DNA of 64,000 bases from Pseudodesulfovibrio sediminis (GTDB taxonomy: Bacteria > Desulfobacterota > Desulfovibrionia > Desulfovibrionales > Desulfovibrionaceae). The stretch is from contig NZ_AP024485.1 of assembly GCF_020886695.1 (NCBI RefSeq), positions 257,001-321,000 of the forward strand, in the 5' to 3' direction. Position 1 is the first letter of the stretch; every line of letters begins with the position of its first letter. Position numbers and translations under genes: made by a program. The notes under the pieces are model-generated. The model was not told the origin of the DNA. It did no database searches and was given only the letters and a program-made list of their open reading frames with translations. Of this stretch, positions 62,001 to 64,000 are shown piece by piece.

Positions 62001-63317
62001 GTGAAGAAGCCCTTTTTGACCATACCGATCCTTGCATTGCTGCTTCTGGGTGCTCATATGCTCAGGCAGGGTGACTTCGGCCTGACCGCATCATGTGCGG
62101 TTTTGGTCGTGTTGTTGTTCTCCCGACAGTCATGGGTCCGTCCGGTCACGATCGTCTCTTTGCTCGTTGCCGGATACGTATGGGCAGAGGCAACCGTGGA
62201 GTTGATTTCATTTCGACAGGCGTTCGATCTTCCCTGGAAGCGGCTGGCATACATTATGGCGGGTGTCATTCTCCTTAATGTAGCGGCTCTGGGACTCATG
62301 CTCACCCGTTGGGCGCGTCGATGGTTTGATCGCGGTGAGGAGAGAGCGTCTGCCAGGGCGGCCATATTTATCCTCACATGTGTAAGCCTCGCCTTAGCCC
62401 GGAGTCAGGTTTCCTTCCCCATACTTTTGCTTGATCGCTATCTGACTGGGTGGGGATGGTTCGAAATTTTCGCCTTGTCCTACTATGCCCAATGGATTGG
62501 TTCCATGATGCTGTTGCCCAAGGGGCACAGAAGAGTACGCCCACGCATCTGGGGGCTGTTCTCAGCGCTCTTTTTCCTTCAGTTGGGACTGGGGCTCATC
62601 GGTATGGATGCCATGCTCATGACGGGGGCGCTGCATCTTCCTGTGCCGGCTCTTATCGTGGCGGGCCCCATCTTTCGCGGAGGCGGATTCTTCATGCTCA
62701 TCTTGTTCTCCGTGACCGTACTGCTGGTGGGGCCAGCATGGTGCAGCCACCTCTGTTATATTGGAGCCTGGGACGATTGCATGAGCCGTCTGGGACCTCG
62801 ACCTGCTCCTGGTAGAACCCTCGGACGGTTGAGCCTCCTCGGACGCGGTACAACCCTGGCCCTGGCTGTTACAACGGCATTGGCCCTGCGCGTTGCTGGC
62901 TTCCCGGCAATCACTGCAGTGCTTTTTGCTGCCGGATTCGGGCTGGTGGGTGTCGGAGTAATGGTCTTTGTCTCCCGCAAGCGAGGCATGATGGCGCATT
63001 GTACTGCATTTTGTCCCATGGGGTTGGTGGCGAATATCATGAGCAGGATTTCTCCCTGGCGCATAAGGGTAGGGGAAGACTGCACCCGATGTGGGGCCTG
63101 CTATACCCAGTGCCGATATAATGCTTTGGACGAGAGCAGGGTTGCTGCAGGGAGTCCCGCCCTGTCCTGCACCTTGTGTGGCGACTGCGTATCAGTCTGT
63201 GCCCACAAGCAGATCAGCTACACGTTTCCCGGATTGTCTTCAGATAATGCCAGAACCGTATTCATCGTTTTGGTTGTCAGTCTGCACGCACTGTTTCTCG
63301 GTGTCGCCAGAATATAA
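62001..63317 (+). CDS. polytopic membrane protein with two 4Fe-4S motifs (NapH/NosR/CcoG-like)
   Basis: 438 residues. Around eight membrane helices; an internal cysteine pair (WCSHLCYIG, about 250) and HCTAFCPMG (about 335) as in NapH/NosR-type proteins, then two C-terminal ferredoxin motifs, CTRCGACYTQC and CTLCGDCVSVC. Likely moves electrons across or at the inner membrane to the ferredoxin-like protein next door. GTG 62001 with CGGAG 10 nt upstream is preferred; the in-frame ATG 61968 lacks a ribosome-binding site. Confidence 0.82.
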   Translation: MKKPFLTIPILALLLLGAHMLRQGDFGLTASCAVLVVLLFSRQSWVRPVTIVSLLVAGYVWAEATVELISFRQAFDLPWKRLAYIMAGVILLNVAALGLMLTRWARRWFDRGEERASARAAIFILTCVSLALARSQVSFPILLLDRYLTGWGWFEIFALSYYAQWIGSMMLLPKGHRRVRPRIWGLFSALFFLQLGLGLIGMDAMLMTGALHLPVPALIVAGPIFRGGGFFMLILFSVTVLLVGPAWCSHLCYIGAWDDCMSRLGPRPAPGRTLGRLSLLGRGTTLALAVTTALALRVAGFPAITAVLFAAGFGLVGVGVMVFVSRKRGMMAHCTAFCPMGLVANIMSRISPWRIRVGEDCTRCGACYTQCRYNALDESRVAAGSPALSCTLCGDCVSVCAHKQISYTFPGLSSDNARTVFIVLVVSLHALFLGVARI

Positions 63318-63346
63318 ATTTAACGTAAAAATAAAAGGATAATATA

Positions 63347-64000
63347 ATGATAAGCAAAAGAAAGATGATCACCATCAATGAAGAGTTGTGTAACGGTTGC
63401 GGTCAGTGTGTGCCTTCCTGCGAAGAGGGGGCTCTGGCCATAGTCGATGGCAAGGCCAAGCTGGTCAAGGAGATATATTGTGATGGACTGGGAGCCTGTC
63501 TGGGTGATTGCCCCACAGGGGCCCTCAAGGTCGCGGTTCGCGAAGCCCCTGATTTCAACCCTGACGCCGTTGCCGAGCACCTGAAGGCTCAAGGCCGCGA
63601 AGTGCCGGACCATATGCCGAGCCCCGAGTCTTTGCGGCTGGATGGTCCCGGCGGCAGCAAGCTTGCAGGCGGATGCCCCGGAGCAGCCATAAAGACCATG
63701 ATTCCGTGTGGGCAGACCAATATTCCCATAGCAACGCCTGCCGGTGGTTCCGCTCTGTCTCATTGGCCCGTGCAGCTCCGTCTTGTGCCACCTACCGCTC
63801 CGTTTCTCAAGGACGCGGATCTGTTGCTGACAGCGGATTGCGTACCGGTGGCCATGCCCAGCTATCATGGTGAGTATGTGCCGAACCGCGTGGTTCTCAT
63901 GGGGTGTCCCAAGTTTGATGATCAGCAGTCATATATCGAGAAAATCGCTGATATCATCGTTGCAAATGAGTTGAAGTCCATCACTGTCATGGAGATGGAG
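63347..64000 (+). CDS. 4Fe-4S ferredoxin-domain protein (3' truncated)
   Basis: Open from ATG 63347 (AAAGGA 9 nt upstream) to the window end, 218 residues visible. Cys at CNGCGQCVPSC and CDGLGACLGDC give two 4Fe-4S sites; the second has an odd C-x5-C-x3-C spacing. A Cys-containing linker (AGGCPG) and a downstream region (VVLMGCPKFDD) follow. It resembles the iron-sulfur protein gene found beside hcp in Desulfovibrio, as I recall; the hcp gene itself would have to lie beyond the window. Function not proven. Confidence 0.8.
   Translation, partial: MISKRKMITINEELCNGCGQCVPSCEEGALAIVDGKAKLVKEIYCDGLGACLGDCPTGALKVAVREAPDFNPDAVAEHLKAQGREVPDHMPSPESLRLDGPGGSKLAGGCPGAAIKTMIPCGQTNIPIATPAGGSALSHWPVQLRLVPPTAPFLKDADLLLTADCVPVAMPSYHGEYVPNRVVLMGCPKFDDQQSYIEKIADIIVANELKSITVMEME

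Overview
The window is a gene-dense bacterial chromosome segment, most likely from a Desulfovibrionaceae sulfate reducer (Pseudodesulfovibrio- or Desulfovibrio-like). This is an inference from gene content and protein sequence: citramalate-route isoleucine genes, a ferredoxin:thioredoxin-reductase-like protein paired with a glutaredoxin, a DivIVA homologue in an evidently Gram-negative cell (SurA, TatA, TraT-like and other lipoproteins), and a Crp/Fnr regulator divergent from iron-sulfur proteins. I see no rRNA, tRNA, CRISPR array, phage or insertion sequence. Almost everything looks like vertically inherited core and lineage-specific genome.

Layout. 1-3106 (+): end of a beta-CASP RNA nuclease, then rsmD, coaD and miaA; a SixA-like phosphatase converges on them. 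3747-6150 (+): two secreted proteins of unknown function and pgsA; tatA converges. 6624-8487 (+): an eight-cysteine protein, a hypothetical protein and a HAD phosphatase. 8591-13312 (+): yggT, divIVA, yggU, a DUF465 protein, then ilvB, ilvN and ilvC. 13533-14105: a DUF5698/UPF0316 membrane protein. 14223-22764 (-): a long tight run of MATE transporter, DUF2156 protein, alkaline-phosphatase-superfamily protein, UvrD-type helicase, thiL, trmO, alpha/beta hydrolase and a chalcone-isomerase-like protein. 22999-23397 (+): a CheY-like receiver.

23407-27575 (-): ECF cobalt/nickel transporter ATPase and T component, an HD-domain protein and two Dpp/Opp ATPases; trmFO and metY diverge from them (27646-30407, +). 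30600-33611 (+): a trypsin-like protease lipoprotein and a TraT-like lipoprotein behind a palindrome-bearing promoter region. 33757-38957 (-): FTR-like protein, glutaredoxin, polar amino-acid ABC permeases and binding protein (no ATPase), tmk and a YhaM-like nuclease. 39096-40925 (+): surE and gap. 41103-47566 (-): pdxJ-acpS-nnr-CBS-tsaE-lysC-cimA, a compact biosynthetic operon. 47745-49082 (+): UDP-glucose dehydrogenase. 49709-61026 (+): cheW, mfd, two SurA-type proteins, a RodZ-like protein, recO, glyQS and rpsT. 61224-64000: a Crp/Fnr regulator divergent from a polyferredoxin membrane protein and a ferredoxin-domain protein cut by the window end.

How the parts work together. Branched-chain synthesis is split between ilvBNC and the distant cimA/lysC operon. 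The most interesting non-standard signals are a 13-bp hairpin that buries the ribosome-binding site of the ECF T-component gene, whose partner ATPase carries a His-rich tail; a MATE-DUF2156-phosphatase module resembling a split membrane-lipid modification system; the protease/TraT-like lipoprotein pair with a 20-bp operator-like palindrome over its promoter; an FNR-like box in the final divergent intergenic region; and small ORFs missed by length cut-offs (36246-36341 and 28988-29053).
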